NCBI GenBank assembly: GCA_965219705.1
Contig: CBDCOK010000005.1
Coordinates: forward strand, 1 to 64,000
Direction of reading: 5' to 3'
Source: JAJECS01 sp965219705
GTDB lineage: Bacteria; Chloroflexota; UBA11872
Length of the DNA: 64,000 bases
This document shows positions 1-8,819 of this stretch, one piece after another (within the stretch, counting starts at the first letter, position 1; every line of letters starts with the position of its first letter). The position numbers and the translations under genes were made by a program. The notes under the pieces were generated by a model, which saw nothing but the letters and a program-made list of their open reading frames with translations, did not search any database and was not told where the DNA came from.

Positions 1-400
1 TCCGGCGCTCGTCCTTCGGATGTCGCCGTAGCGGCGCGACCGCGCCAGCCAGACGTCGCCGGCGCGGAACGTTCCCCCTGCCGCCGCAGCCGCGTGATCC
101 GATGCGGAGGGATCTCGCGGAAGAGGCCTTCCGGAACAGTGAGGCGCCGGAGGTGCTCGAGGCGGTCCAGCAGCCGGTTGGCGTCGGCCGAATTGCTGCC
201 CGGCTCGAACTGCCTGAGCCAGACGAACCGCGTTATGCCGGCATCAACCGTCTCTTCGAGCAGATGCTCGAGGTCGCGCCGAAGCCCGGGCGGGACCCGC
301 TCGGCGAGGCGGGCTTCGATCCGGCGTTCCGCGTCGACCAGCGTGGCGGCGCAGAGCCGCTCGATCGTCGTCGCACCGGCGGTCTCTCGGTCGCTCGCGG
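1..400 (-). pseudogene. Tn3-family transposase (TnpA) remnant, DUF4158 part
   Basis: The reverse strand reads as the N-terminal DUF4158 region of Tn3-family transposases. It shows TIERLCAATLVDAERRIEAR, then RFVWLRQFEPGSNSADANR, then LLDRLEHLRRL and IPPHRITRLRRQGER. After that the frame breaks, and FRAGDVWLARSRRYGD, a motif that normally lies much further downstream in TnpA, follows in another frame. The piece is therefore internally deleted and frameshifted, and it runs off the left edge. No catalytic DDE region is visible here. It abuts the stop of the nuclease-like gene to its right. Confidence 0.8.
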
Positions 401-1576
401 TCACAGCGATCGGATCTCCGAGACGACCCTTGCGAGGCCGCTCGCTAACCGGTCGATATGGAGCGCGGCGTCGTCGTAGCTGATCGTCCGAGCATGGTAG
501 TACGGGGTGTCGGCGTCCCTCGCAAAGTCGTAACCGGCGATTTCCTCCGCCCACCGTCGGAGTGGCGCGTACACCAACCGCTCTTTTTCAGACAGCGCCG
601 CAACCGTTGCGGGGAGGTCCACCGATCTCCCCACGGAGACGTCGGTCAGCCCCTTCAACACCGCCTTGCCCCACTCCGACGGCGGAAAGAGCCAAGTGAC
701 ACCGACCGGTCGCTTCCAGAGCGAGCAGGGTATCTGGATGCCGACGCCGTTGGAATACCAATCCAGGAGGGCACCGTGTTCATCCGCAACGCCAAGGAGC
801 CGAACGGCGACGCCGCGGTGTTCGTCGTTGCCGAAAGCCTTCAGAAAAGACTCACGATCGAGCTTTGAGCGGCGCGTGCCATGGCCAACCGGGTGGCGCG
901 GTGAAGCCGCGGTTCTGCCGATAACCCGCGGCACCAAGGTCTGGTTCGAGTTGCCCTTGAACTGCTTGACCTCCACCGCGAGCACTTCGATTCCGGCCAT
1001 TTGCGCGTTGAGGAACTCCACGACCCGCTCCAGAGGATCGGGGATGTCATCCGCGACGAACAGCAGCCGCAGACGAGTTGCGGCGAGGTTCGTAGCCACG
1101 CTCTCCCAAAAGCCGTCGGCATCCGGCTCTCCATCGGCCATCAACAGCCTCCCCAGCACTTCGCTGGGATCGAGGCCTCGGGTGTTCGTTGATTCCTCAA
1201 ACGCACGGCGCAACGTATCCGCTGTCCACGTTCGGGCGGCGTGAGCCGCGTACTCCAGCATCTGCCCGACGATGGTGCGGCGGATTTCGGCGCTTGACCC
1301 CCTCTTGACCTCGACCAGCGTCGGCACGGCGTCCTGGTCAACGATCAAGTGGTCAACCGACCATCGAGCTGCCGCATCGGAAGCTGACTCGGCGATTCCT
1401 TGCTCTCGGGTGATGAGAACCCAACGTAGGGGATCACCCGGTCGTATCTGCTCACCGTCGAGTACTTCCGGATGCTCGGCAATGAGCGCCTGCAGTTCGG
1501 CCTCCGTCGCGAAGCGTTCTTCTTCGAGTGGTTCAAGCTGTCCTTGCTGATTCCAGGTGTAGATGCGCTCTGTCAT
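401..1576 (-). CDS. PD-(D/E)XK nuclease-like protein, unknown role
   Basis: This intact 391-residue soluble protein starts at an ATG. Residues 74-93 contain VDHLIVDQDAVPTLVEVKRG, which has the D-x(n)-E-x-K spacing (D75, E89, K91) of the PD-(D/E)XK fold found in NucS/DUF91-like and NERD-like nucleases. The C-terminal half includes a DUF4268-like stretch (DWYSNGVGIQIPCSLWKR). Proteins of this build are usually stand-alone predicted nucleases in accessory or defence regions; the substrate cannot be read from the sequence. No signal peptide or membrane segment is seen. It lies between transposon remnants and may be cargo. The fold is moderately secure, the function is not. Confidence 0.7.
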   Translation of the reverse strand: MTERIYTWNQQGQLEPLEEERFATEAELQALIAEHPEVLDGEQIRPGDPLRWVLITREQGIAESASDAAARWSVDHLIVDQDAVPTLVEVKRGSSAEIRRTIVGQMLEYAAHAARTWTADTLRRAFEESTNTRGLDPSEVLGRLLMADGEPDADGFWESVATNLAATRLRLLFVADDIPDPLERVVEFLNAQMAGIEVLAVEVKQFKGNSNQTLVPRVIGRTAASPRHPVGHGTRRSKLDRESFLKAFGNDEHRGVAVRLLGVADEHGALLDWYSNGVGIQIPCSLWKRPVGVTWLFPPSEWGKAVLKGLTDVSVGRSVDLPATVAALSEKERLVYAPLRRWAEEIAGYDFARDADTPYYHARTISYDDAALHIDRLASGLARVVSEIRSL

Positions 1577-1639
1577 ATCATTTGCTCAAAGATGTCGTCC
1601 GACGAGAACTACAGTTCTCTGCAAGCCCCCTTCCAGCGC

Positions 1640-1924
1640 TTCGAGCACCAGCGCCGTGCGCAGGTACGGGACCATCGCCTATGATATCGGCCGGCCATAG
1701 ACGATTCGGTGCATCCGCCTCAAAGCGGCGCTCCACCAGATCCGGCGCGGTCGGGCCTGAGTATCTCGGTGCATCGTGCACGGCCCGCAGCGCTGGCTCA
1801 CGCCCGCAACGCGCATCACTCGCGCCACCCGCTTGCGGCCGACCGCCACACCGGCTGCGGCCAGTTCAGCGTGGGGCCTCCTCCGTGAGCGTGGCGCGCC
1901 ACAACGCTCAGGGGTGCAACTCAA
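1640..1924 (-). pseudogene. IS3-family transposase (OrfB) remnant
   Basis: Two reverse-strand frames carry consecutive pieces of an IS3-family OrfB. HAELAAAGVAVGRKRVARVM matches the HTH_21 region, and APDLVERRFEADAPNRLWPA matches the segment just before the rve catalytic core. A frameshift separates them and the DDE core is absent. The remnant is inactive. Confidence 0.7.
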
Positions 1925-1926
1925 AG

Positions 1927-2260
1927 TCCCGTGTGGTAATCAGCAAGAAGTACCAAGGCAAGGACCTGTATCTCGCCTTCCCTGCCGACGGCCGCTGGTA
2001 CCCTCGTGCCGCACGACGAGCTAATCGTTATCGCGGCGGAGACGAAGCGTCGGGTCGGAATCGACCAGCTCTGCACGAGCCCCGAGCGTGTTACGCTGAA
2101 CCACGGCATGTTCGACACACTTGCCGTCACCGGGGCGATCAGTTTCGACGACGGTCGTGTTCGTCTTTCGCCCTGCCTGCTCGCGCTGATCCTCGTCGAC
2201 TTCGGCGGGCTGATGGCCATGATGGTGCTGGACGGCTTGGTTCGGCCCGCGCACGCATGA
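1927..2260 (+). pseudogene. Frameshifted small protein with WYLVPHDEL motif
   Basis: One frame reads VVISKKYQGKDLYLAFPADG and the adjacent frame continues LVPHDELIVIAAET, so a +1 shift near 2000 splits one small gene. The pattern of a short protein with a WYL-PHDEL core recurs in uncharacterised bacterial proteins; I do not know its function. The 3' part runs into a repeat that is duplicated at 60.2 kb. Confidence 0.4.
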
Positions 2261-2645
2261 AGTTCGGTGGGTAGGTAGGACGTGGGGAAAGAGAGCCACG
2301 CGGCTCACCGGCCGGCGGGTTGCGTTTCCGACGCAACGGCGGCGGAGCTGTCGGCGCGGCTTGATAGAGCGCTGGCGGACGCACCGGCTTGGTGGCGTTC
2401 GGTGACGACTCGGGCCGTGCGCGCGATGCCTGAAACACGGCGGCCGTGCCGCCGGCGTTCTCCTCTGTCTGGCCGGCGCTGCGAGCGGTCGCGCGGGCAT
2501 GCGGGGCGGTGCCGTGCTGGTGATGTTGCCTGGTGGCCTCGGAGAGGGCGAGCGGCGTGAACTGAGAGCGATGCTGATTCGAGGTGAACGCCGCGGCGGT
2601 GAACTCCTGGTCACTGTTGACGGCCGCCCGCTCGACTGGCGGGCA
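2046..2645 (+). repeat. Dispersed ~600-bp repeat, copy 1
   Basis: This stretch is repeated with few substitutions at 60242-60744, and the last bases of that second copy continue at 62618-62645. Copy 2 lacks about 65 bp present here near 2200-2265 and is split by an IS66-family element. The longest open frame (2282-2560, 92 codons) has no recognisable domain. The repeat gives the pre-insertion sequence for the IS66 event. Confidence 0.8.
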
Positions 2646-2906
2646 TCGCTGGCGGTGAGGAATCACTCGCCGACGGGGCCGGCATGGGGTTACGGCGGTT
2701 CGGGGCCGGCGCAGCTGGCCTTGGCCATCCTACTAGCCCGTCACAGATGCAGAGACGGCTCAGCGGTTCTATCAGCACTTCAAGTGGTCTGTCCTTGCGC
2801 CGATCGAGGCCGACCGTTGGTTGCTCGATGGTGATGATGTTCGGCGCTGGCTCGAAGGGTCGTTGCTCCGTCCGCTGGCGGCCGAGCTGGACGAGCCGGC
2901 GCGTCG

Positions 2907-3119
2907 ATGATGCCCCGTCGCTGGATGCCGAGTGAGGACGTCGCCGTCCGCCTGGCCGACGCCCTCGACGCCGAGGACGGCGGCCGGCGGCTGCTCGAGA
3001 TCGCCCGCCGCCTCGGCCGCACCGAGGCCGCCGTCCGCCGGCGCGCCTGGCGCCTGCGGACGGCCCGGCTCGAGGCCGCGGACCTGCTGGTCGAGCCGGG
3101 CGGCGCCGGCGTCCAATAA
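2907..3119 (+). CDS. Small Myb/SANT-like helix-turn-helix protein, paralogue 1
   Basis: This 70-residue basic protein begins MPRRWMPSEDVAVRLADAL and continues with a second helix LLEIARRLGRTEAAVRRRA. The aromatic-acid start (W-x-P-x-E-D) followed by an A-x-x-LGRTE-AVR recognition helix resembles Myb/SANT-like or GcrA-like small DNA-binding proteins. Two close paralogues lie at 37043-37258 and 54955-55155. DNA binding is inference from the HTH pattern. All three sit near transposon or integrase debris, which suggests spread with a mobile element. Confidence 0.6.
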   Translation: MMPRRWMPSEDVAVRLADALDAEDGGRRLLEIARRLGRTEAAVRRRAWRLRTARLEAADLLVEPGGAGVQ

Positions 3120-3132
3120 GCCGATCTTCCGT

Positions 3133-3182
3133 GTGCGCCGTGACAAGGCGCTGTTCCTCAGCGGGTGCGAATCCCGCCCGGC
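3133..3182 (+). repeat. ~50-bp dispersed repeat with T-arm-like hairpin, copy 1
   Basis: The segment is about 90 percent identical to 29235-29283. Its 3' part forms a hairpin with stem GCGGG/CCCGC and a 7-nt loop TGCGAAT, close to a tRNA T-arm. No complete tRNA cloverleaf can be built around it. It may be a tRNA-derived integration scar or a conserved structural element. Confidence 0.45.
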
Positions 3183-3244
3183 AACGGTCGCCCCAGCCGG
3201 TAGCAGTCGGAGCGGACGATGGAGGTAACGACATCGGCTGAAGC

Positions 3245-3590
3245 ACTCCGATGACAAAGGGCCGCCATGGGCGGTTCAGCGACCACGCAGAGAAGCAGAC
3301 GAGCGACACCCGCACCGCCGCGCCGTCGATCACCCACGGTTCGTCGCTCCACGCCTCGAAGATCCGCCGCGTGGCGGTGGCCGCCTGCAGCGCCCGCCGG
3401 TTCGCGCCGCCTCGGATCGAGTTCGTCGAGACGAGTCCGGCCCGCGCCGTCTTGCCCAAGGCAATCTGCCGGCCCGCCTTCTCGATCCAGTAGCAGACCA
3501 AGTCTGCTTCCGCCGGTTCCGTGCTGTCGGCCGTCAGAATCGCATCGCGGCACTCGATGGTGTCGAGCGGCTTCAGGACCGGGTCCCGTG
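3245..3590 (-). pseudogene. MmeI/type IIG-like DNA methyltransferase remnant
   Basis: The reverse frame reads LDTIECRDAILTADS and then jumps directly to EADLVCYWIEKAGRQIALGK, RAGLVSTNSIRGGANR, FEAWSDEPWVIDGAAVRVSL. In class I MmeI-like adenine methyltransferases the catalytic NPPF motif lies between those first two blocks, so it has been deleted. Both termini are missing, so the fragment cannot be active. It is joined to a membrane-protein start in a neighbouring frame. Confidence 0.7.
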
Positions 3591-3772
3591 GTTGTGCCGC
3601 GAAGGTCGTACTCGTGGAAGACGAGCAGCACGGTTGCTCCGCAGACGACCACCCGCAGCAGCGTGTAGAAACCGTACGGCAGATCGGCGAGCGCGATGAG
3701 CAGCATGGCCGCCGGGACCAACCAGACGGCAGCTGGCAGGAGACTCCGCTCGCCCGGTTCAATCGAGCTCAT
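3591..3772 (-). pseudogene. Small membrane protein start (DUF6804-like), truncated
   Basis: An ATG at 3772 opens MSSIEPGERSLLPAAVWLVP followed by two hydrophobic stretches, AMLLIALADLPYGFYTLLR and VVVCGATVLLVFHEYD. The LADLPYG-x-YTLLR pattern is typical of small DUF6804-type inner-membrane proteins. The third segment is missing because the reading continues into the methyltransferase remnant. Confidence 0.5.
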
Positions 3773-3830
3773 GATTCCACGCTGCTGTGCCGGCACGACG
3801 ACGCGCTCGATGATGAGAGGCGGGGGTCAT

Positions 3831-4016
3831 GCCACTGCTTGCTCCTGGCGGAGGCATCCAGAACGCCGCGCTGCTCCCCCGACACGCTCCAACGCCAGGG
3901 CCATCGCCGGCGCGCGCTGCGGCTCGGCGTCCCATGACGGCCGCTACGTCAACCTGGCGTTGTCCCCCGGCGACGGGCGTTTCGGCGAGGGTCGGGCTCA
4001 CTGGGATCCGTCCAGT
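3831..4016. other. Non-coding stretch with a dispersed motif
   Basis: No gene is supported here. Positions 3928-3980 contain a motif beginning GACGGCCGCTACGTCAACCT that recurs at 30909-30965 and, weaker, at 49836-49870. It may be a relic of one shared upstream sequence. Confidence 0.35.
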
Positions 4017-4457
4017 CTAATCCGGCCAAGTCCTGAGCCCTTCTTCGTTCGCGGCGGCGGTCAGTTCGTCGTCGAAGCATCCGAACAGGACGCTCTCGGC
4101 GAGTTTCACGATCGTTTCCTCGCATACGAGGGCGGCAGCGAGCTGCACGGCATCGTAGGCCCGCAGACCGTGCTTCCAGGCGAGGCTCTCGGCGCGAGTG
4201 AGGAGCGTGTCCGTAACGGGCACCTTGCCCAAGTCCGGCCAGTCTTCTGCGAACTGCTCCTGGGCTCCGCGAGCCCCGTCGGCGTCGAGTCGGTTTGCGC
4301 GGGCTGCTCTCGCGAGAGCGGCCCCTACCTCAACGCGGCTGATCGCCGACGTTCCGATGGCGAGGGTCTGGTCCATCAGGTGGGTGACCTCGTCTGAGTG
4401 GGGCTCGTCGATGTAGCGCTTCACGAGCGCGCTGCTGTCGAGGTACAGAAACATCAT
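4017..4457 (-). CDS. vapC: PIN-domain toxin (VapC-like)
   Basis: This 146-residue protein has the PIN fold layout. YLDSSALVKRY near the N-terminus gives the first acidic residue (D7), SRVEVGAAL the second, and HGLRAYDAVQLAAAL the third cluster. VapC toxins are Mg-dependent RNases that cleave tRNA or rRNA and are neutralised by a co-expressed antitoxin. The start codon overlaps the antitoxin stop by 4 bp, which supports translational coupling. The specific RNA target cannot be told from sequence. Confidence 0.85.
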   Translation of the reverse strand: MMFLYLDSSALVKRYIDEPHSDEVTHLMDQTLAIGTSAISRVEVGAALARAARANRLDADGARGAQEQFAEDWPDLGKVPVTDTLLTRAESLAWKHGLRAYDAVQLAAALVCEETIVKLAESVLFGCFDDELTAAANEEGLRTWPD

Positions 4458-4729
4458 CTGCGCTCGTTGATGATGATGTCGCTCACGCTGCCGCCGTCGC
4501 GGAGGCGCACCGATGGCCTTCGGCTCTTCGGCCGTCGGCCGCTCCAGTCGAATGTCCCGCTGGCTTTCAGTGCTGCGCGCTTCTGCTCCGCGGCGTCCGT
4601 TTCCGGAATGATTCGCGCCACCTGACGGCCGTCACGGCTCACGACGACCGTCGCACCGTTCTCCACGTCGTGGATATAGCTGTCGAGCTTCGACTCCAGT
4701 TCCTGAAGGCTCACCTGCCGCTCTGGCAT
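4454..4729 (-). CDS. vapB: Phd/YefM-family antitoxin of the VapC pair
   Basis: This 91-residue protein is encoded just upstream of the PIN toxin. It starts MPERQVSLQELESKLDSYI and contains NGATVVVSRDGRQVARI, the conserved strand-turn of Phd/YefM antitoxins. The C-terminal half is basic and disordered, as expected for the toxin-binding tail. A GGGGAAC sequence precedes the ATG at ribosome-binding distance. A scrap of a close relative lies at 36008-36085. The N-terminal domain probably autorepresses the operon. Confidence 0.8.
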   Translation of the reverse strand: MPERQVSLQELESKLDSYIHDVENGATVVVSRDGRQVARIIPETDAAEQKRAALKASGTFDWSGRRPKSRRPSVRLRDGGSVSDIIINERR

Positions 4730-4756
4730 CTCGTGTTCCCCATAGTCGTCTCGATT

Positions 4757-5236
4757 CTACCCGTCGCGCTGTCCGTACGGTCCTGCCGAGATCTTCGCCA
4801 GCATCGCATTCAGGTCGACGGCCAGCCCGCTGGCGAGCACCCCTTGCGACACCGACAACAGATCAGCTGCCGACTTCCGGCCGAATTCCATCGCCCTCCG
4901 CCCGCCCTCGGATGCGACGGACAGCCCGCGGGACGTCGCATCAACCACGCCCGATGCAGCCGTCTGTGCGCCGGATGCTGCGGCGGCTGCACCCTGCACA
5001 GCGGCATCGGCAATGGTCGTAGCGCCCGCCTTCGACCCCTCGACAGCCGCAGAGCCGGCTCTCGACGACAGGTCGCTCAGCCCAGCTAGTCCCCCCTTCG
5101 AACCGCTCACTGCGGCGTCAAGCCCTCGACCCGACATCTCCGTTGCCGTGTGGGCCGCCTTCTTCGCGCCATCCGCGGCGGCGTCCTTCTGCTTGCGAAC
5201 GAACTTGCCCGCTCGATCAGCACCTGGAACCCTCAT
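4757..5236 (-). CDS. Ala-rich amphipathic protein, unknown function
   Basis: This 159-residue protein is rich in Ala, Gly and Ser and has a periodic pattern of short blocks such as GLDAAVSGSKGGLAGLSDLS and GAQTAASGVVDATSRGLSVA. It lacks a signal peptide and Cys. Such repeats suggest long amphipathic helices that could bind membranes or partners. The ATG at 5236 overlaps the stop of the preceding 50-residue gene (ATGA), which sets the start. It is divergent from the membrane coiled-coil gene at 5448. No family was recognised. Confidence 0.55.
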   Translation of the reverse strand: MRVPGADRAGKFVRKQKDAAADGAKKAAHTATEMSGRGLDAAVSGSKGGLAGLSDLSSRAGSAAVEGSKAGATTIADAAVQGAAAAASGAQTAASGVVDATSRGLSVASEGGRRAMEFGRKSAADLLSVSQGVLASGLAVDLNAMLAKISAGPYGQRDG

Positions 5237-5385
5237 CCGATGAATCCCCAGGAGGGTTGATGAGCCGTCCCCGTCCGGTGCTGCAGCGGTCCCCCCAACA
5301 GGGCCTCGATCAGCTCGCGGAACCTCTCGGGCGGGATTCTGCGCGGGATCTGCGGGATCTCCGGGGTCTCGCCGGCGTTCGGCAT
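5233..5385 (-). CDS. 50-residue protein coupled to the Ala-rich gene
   Basis: A strong ribosome-binding site (GGAAGGAGA) precedes the ATG at 5385. The product, starting MPNAGETPEIPQIPRR and containing RFRELIEALLGGPL, is Pro-rich with one amphipathic helix. Its stop overlaps the next start as ATGA, so the two genes form an operon. The function is unknown. Confidence 0.5.
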   Translation of the reverse strand: MPNAGETPEIPQIPRRIPPERFRELIEALLGGPLQHRTGTAHQPSWGFIG

Positions 5386-5447
5386 CTCGGTCTCCTTCCT
5401 GTACGCGCCGCCCAACGGGCTCGCCCGACAGCTTTCTCGGCGAGTCC

Positions 5448-6587
5448 GTGAGCCTCGGACCGGATCGCGCTGCGCGGTCGTGGTGGTTTCTGATCACGGC
5501 CGCGGCTGGTTACACGTGGTTCGGGTTCCTCGGTCTCATCGCCGGCGGGGCGCTCGGAATCGCGCTCGCCACCGTGTTGTGCGGACTGCTCGCCCTGCTG
5601 ATCAATATCCGCGACTTGCTGGCCGAATCTCTCACCGAGCGAGGCACGGACCTGGAGAATAGGGAACGCACTCTTCAGAGTGCAACCGCTCGCGCGGACG
5701 CGGCTCGGCAAGTCGTCGACACCGCCTGGAACGCCGCCGCGGGCGGCTGCGCCCTCAAGCACGCCAACGAAAATGGGCAGTTCCGAGACACGCTCGCCAG
5801 GGTCCTCGATGAGCGCATCAGGGGAAAGCGCGACAGAAAGCTGCTCGCGGAATGGAAGGCGGGCGCAAAGATGGCGTCGGACGAATCCGGTGCGAAGGCG
5901 GATTCAAAAGGCGACGGAAAGGCGCGCCGCCGGCGAACGGCGGCGCTACGGCGCGAGTTCGAACCGCTCTCCACCGAAGAACTCCTCGCGGTGCTGGAGC
6001 AGGCTGAGACGGCTCAGCGGCAGGAGGAAGAAGCCGTCGCCAGCGCCAACGAGAAGGTCGCCGCAACCTCTGGCGAGTTGCGGAGTCGGGACAGGCATTG
6101 GCGGATCGTGGTCGGCCTGTCGATTCTCACCCATGCCAAGAAGAATCCCGACTTCCGCCTCGAACTCGACCGGCTCTTCGCCAAACACATCGCCAAAAAG
6201 GACCGGGTTCTGCTCGGCCGGTGGCACAAGCAGAACGCCCCTCAAGCGCAGCCCGAGCCGACGGAAGTTGGCCCCATCCGGGGCTGGGTGCCCAGGAAGA
6301 TCCCTCAGGATGAAGCGTGGGGAGCCGCCCTTCTCAACCCCCCCGACATGTACCGATCGGGCAACTTGGTCGGTTGCGAGATCCTCGTCACCTCGCGCAA
6401 GGGCCTCAGGTGGATCACCAAGATCTCAGATGTCGTCGAGAACAACGACGACAAAATCCTCGTGCGCACTGCGAACCGGCGTGATCTTGCTCCCGGCGAG
6501 GGCGCGACGACCACGCCATCCGGGGCAGACGGAGACGACGCCGCGGCGAAAGAAACAGCCTCCCCGTCTTCCGGAACGGATACCTGA
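5448..6587 (+). CDS. Membrane-anchored coiled-coil protein, unknown function
   Basis: A GTG start opens a 379-residue protein. Residues 10-55 form two hydrophobic segments (WWFLITAAAGYTWFGFLGLI, then GIALATVLCGLLALLINI). They are followed by long charged helices (residues 60-250) with repeated matching blocks ending LARVLDERI/LDRLFAKHI and KRDRKLLAEW/KKDRVLLGRW. That is an internal duplication of about 110-120 residues. The C-terminus contains WITKISDVVENNDDKILVR and an acidic tail. It is transcribed divergently from the Ala-rich pair, and the 62-bp gap probably holds both promoters. I see no catalytic motif. Confidence 0.65.
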   Translation: MSLGPDRAARSWWFLITAAAGYTWFGFLGLIAGGALGIALATVLCGLLALLINIRDLLAESLTERGTDLENRERTLQSATARADAARQVVDTAWNAAAGGCALKHANENGQFRDTLARVLDERIRGKRDRKLLAEWKAGAKMASDESGAKADSKGDGKARRRRTAALRREFEPLSTEELLAVLEQAETAQRQEEEAVASANEKVAATSGELRSRDRHWRIVVGLSILTHAKKNPDFRLELDRLFAKHIAKKDRVLLGRWHKQNAPQAQPEPTEVGPIRGWVPRKIPQDEAWGAALLNPPDMYRSGNLVGCEILVTSRKGLRWITKISDVVENNDDKILVRTANRRDLAPGEGATTTPSGADGDDAAAKETASPSSGTDT

Positions 6588-7452
6588 GGTTCGCCGGCGG
6601 GAACTGCGCCAAGGATCCACCGTGCGGGGACGGATTGCTTCAACTCGACGAGCTGGCGAGCCCGATGACCACAAGCACAGCTGGCATCTGCCAACGCCAG
6701 GGGCCGGCAAACTCAGGACCTGCCGACGCACCGCAGCAGCGCGCCGTCCGGCACGAGCAGGATCTTTGGCTGCGCCGCAAGAGACGCCGCTCCGGCGGCG
6801 GCGATCCGCGGCCATAAAACGCTGACGGGCCTGATCAGCATCCGGGCGAAACCGTAGACGCGCCCGCTCGAGACCGCCGCCAACACCGAGGATTACCAAC
6901 GGGCGCCCGCAAAGATTGGAACGACGCCGGTCGCGAAGGTGCGCGAACTGCGCGAGGCAATCAAAGCAACTCGGCGAGCCGTGGCCACCAGGCGACCCCG
7001 ATGAGGTGCAACGCATCGAGCATGCCCACGAGCAAGCCGAAAGCCTCGTCGATCAACTCGACGCACAGCTCACCATCGGCCGAGCGCTGGTGCACTACGT
7101 CGCCAAGGAAAGTGTGGCGACGCGGACCCTTGACGCCTCCGCGTGCCGCACCGGGTGACCCGGTGAACCAGGCCGCGGTGATCAACTGTCGCGCTGTCGA
7201 TGAGGATCGACGCCCGAGACAGACCTACCGGTACGTGCGCGGGGAGCGCCGCGGATTCGATGGCGTGGCTGCGAACGCTTCGCTGGCCAGGCCGGCTGTG
7301 GCGATGACCACCGTCGTGGTGTGACCGTCCCCTGCTCACGGACGGCGCGCTCGCCATCCCTGTACAACCACTCCTCAACGGTCCCGTCGAGCAAGCGCGT
7401 TTCCCACACCGGTTTGGACGGCGCGGAGCGCCGCCCACAGGTTCCACACGAA
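6588..7452. other. 865 bp without a supported gene
   Basis: Several short frames exist on both strands, but none has coding character, a good start or a known domain. Reverse-strand phrases such as PVWETRLLDGTVEEWLYRDG near 7380 hint at a decayed gene. Positions 6665-6792 are repeated in inverse orientation beside the IS21 end at 17.6 kb. Confidence 0.4.
6665..6792 (+). repeat. ~125-bp repeat also found inverted at 17622-17745
   Basis: The sequence from the GATGACCACAAGCACAGCTG region to the CGCCGCAAGAG region is closely similar to the reverse complement of 17622-17745. The second copy lies exactly between an IS21 end and a Tn3 terminal repeat, so it probably marks sequence that flanked the insertion target. 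Confidence 0.6.
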
Positions 7453-8696
7453 TCATCGTTGTCGATCAATATACGCCGTTTCTTCGGGGGTCAGTTTTCG
7501 GTGTCGCCAAGGGGACAGTTTTGAGTGTCGCTTGACACGTCCGTACTCGTTGCCGCGCGGCCGGCCAAAAAGTTCTTCCCGTCGCGACTCCCCTTCGGCA
7601 CAATGGCACTCGTGGCCCCGCTCATGGGTCCGGCAGGCGGGGCAATTCCGGATCCGGCCCTGTGCTTCATCGGGCAGCGGGCGCCGGCGTCGGTGCCGGA
7701 TCGGGCGCGTCTCCAGCTCATCCGCCCTTCGCTGCAAGTCGCCGAGGCTGAGCTGCCCCGCTGCGATCAGGCTCCTGACCAGGTCCTCGTCGTCTGGACC
7801 GAAGCGCCCCCCTGTCTGGCGCGTCCGGGCGGCGATTGCGCCGATCAACCCCTCGATCCGGCGCTCGTCGGCGTCAGTCGTCGCGACGCTCGTCGTGTCC
7901 GTCGTCGTGTATTTCGTCCCGGCGGCCGTTCCGGCGACTCGCGGTGCCGCGATCGGCGTCGTGGTCGGTTCGTCGTTTTGGTGTAGCTGCTGCTGTGTGC
8001 CCTTCGTCGGTATCTCTTTCGATACATCCGGCACAGTAGCAACAGCTACAGCTACACCACTGTACGTATGTAGCCCATATGGTTGTGGCCTGGGGCCACC
8101 ACTCAGCGGTTTGAGTAGTGGCCCCAGGCCACAACTCGGCGCGCCGAGGTCGCGCTGTAGGTTGGTCGCTCGCGAGAGGAGGCGCCGCTCTCGGGCTTGT
8201 TGGCATGCGGTCGTCCAGGATAGTCCGCCTATGTTCATAGCCAGTCGTTCGGGAGTGCGCCGGCTGAGTCGGATTGCACGGAGCAGGCCGACGTCCTTCA
8301 GGACGGTGATGATGCGGCTCAGCGTCGAGCGATCCACCCTTAGTCGTGTGGCGAGATCGTGCTGGGAGTGCTGGATGATTCCAGCGCGGTCGGCGAAATA
8401 ATAGAGTCCGAGTGCAACGAGGACGACCAGGGAACCGCTCACTCTTCGCGAGCCGCACTCGAAAAATAGTGCTCCGCGTAGCGCCGTCGTGATGACGAGT
8501 TCGACGGCCTCGCGCCAGAGCGCCCGCTCCGGCGGCTGGCCGCGGTAGCGGTCGACTATGGCGAAGAACTGCAGCTCGAACTGCTGCGCTTGGCTGACTT
8601 TGGGGGGGCTCCGCGGGGGGTTGTCAGCCGCCGCTCGCGTGATGATAGAATCGGAGCCGGGGTCGGACTGAGCCTCGGGTGAGGGCCGCAGTGCCA
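7453..8696 (-). CDS. Winged-helix protein, possible replication or regulatory protein
   Basis: From an ATG at 8696 the frame encodes about 414 residues. A clear helix-turn-helix lies in HDLATRLRVDRSTLSRIITV followed by LKDVGLLRAIRLSRRTPER, a wing-like element. The region before it is helical and the C-terminal third contains a Cys-rich patch (CPACRTHERGHECHC) that may bind zinc. Winged-helix proteins of this size occur as plasmid initiators or transcription factors; neither is proved. A 54-bp inverted repeat is embedded in the frame and may be an insertion. The 3' end could be extended by decay. Confidence 0.5.
8082..8135. repeat. 54-bp hairpin inside the winged-helix gene
   Basis: Two 24-nt arms, starting GTTGTGGCCTGGGGCCAC and ending with its complement, pair at 23 of 24 positions around a 6-nt loop. 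The structure lies within an open reading frame on the reverse strand and keeps the frame open. Confidence 0.85.
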
Positions 8697-8819
8697 TACT
8701 GCACCTCGCTTGACGTCCGTTAGGGGTCCTTGGCGGGGTTGCCCCAACGGTCGCCATCGGCGCTCCGGGCGGGATTGCCCGGGCGCCGGAATCAGTGTAG
8801 CACTCCGCGCGCCGGTATC

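Noticed and set aside
3133..3182. tRNA gene
   Set aside because: Only the T-arm-like hairpin is visible; no acceptor, D- or anticodon arms.
7453..8696. Calling the winged-helix protein a plasmid initiator
   Set aside because: The HTH supports DNA binding only; no iterons or par genes lie beside it.
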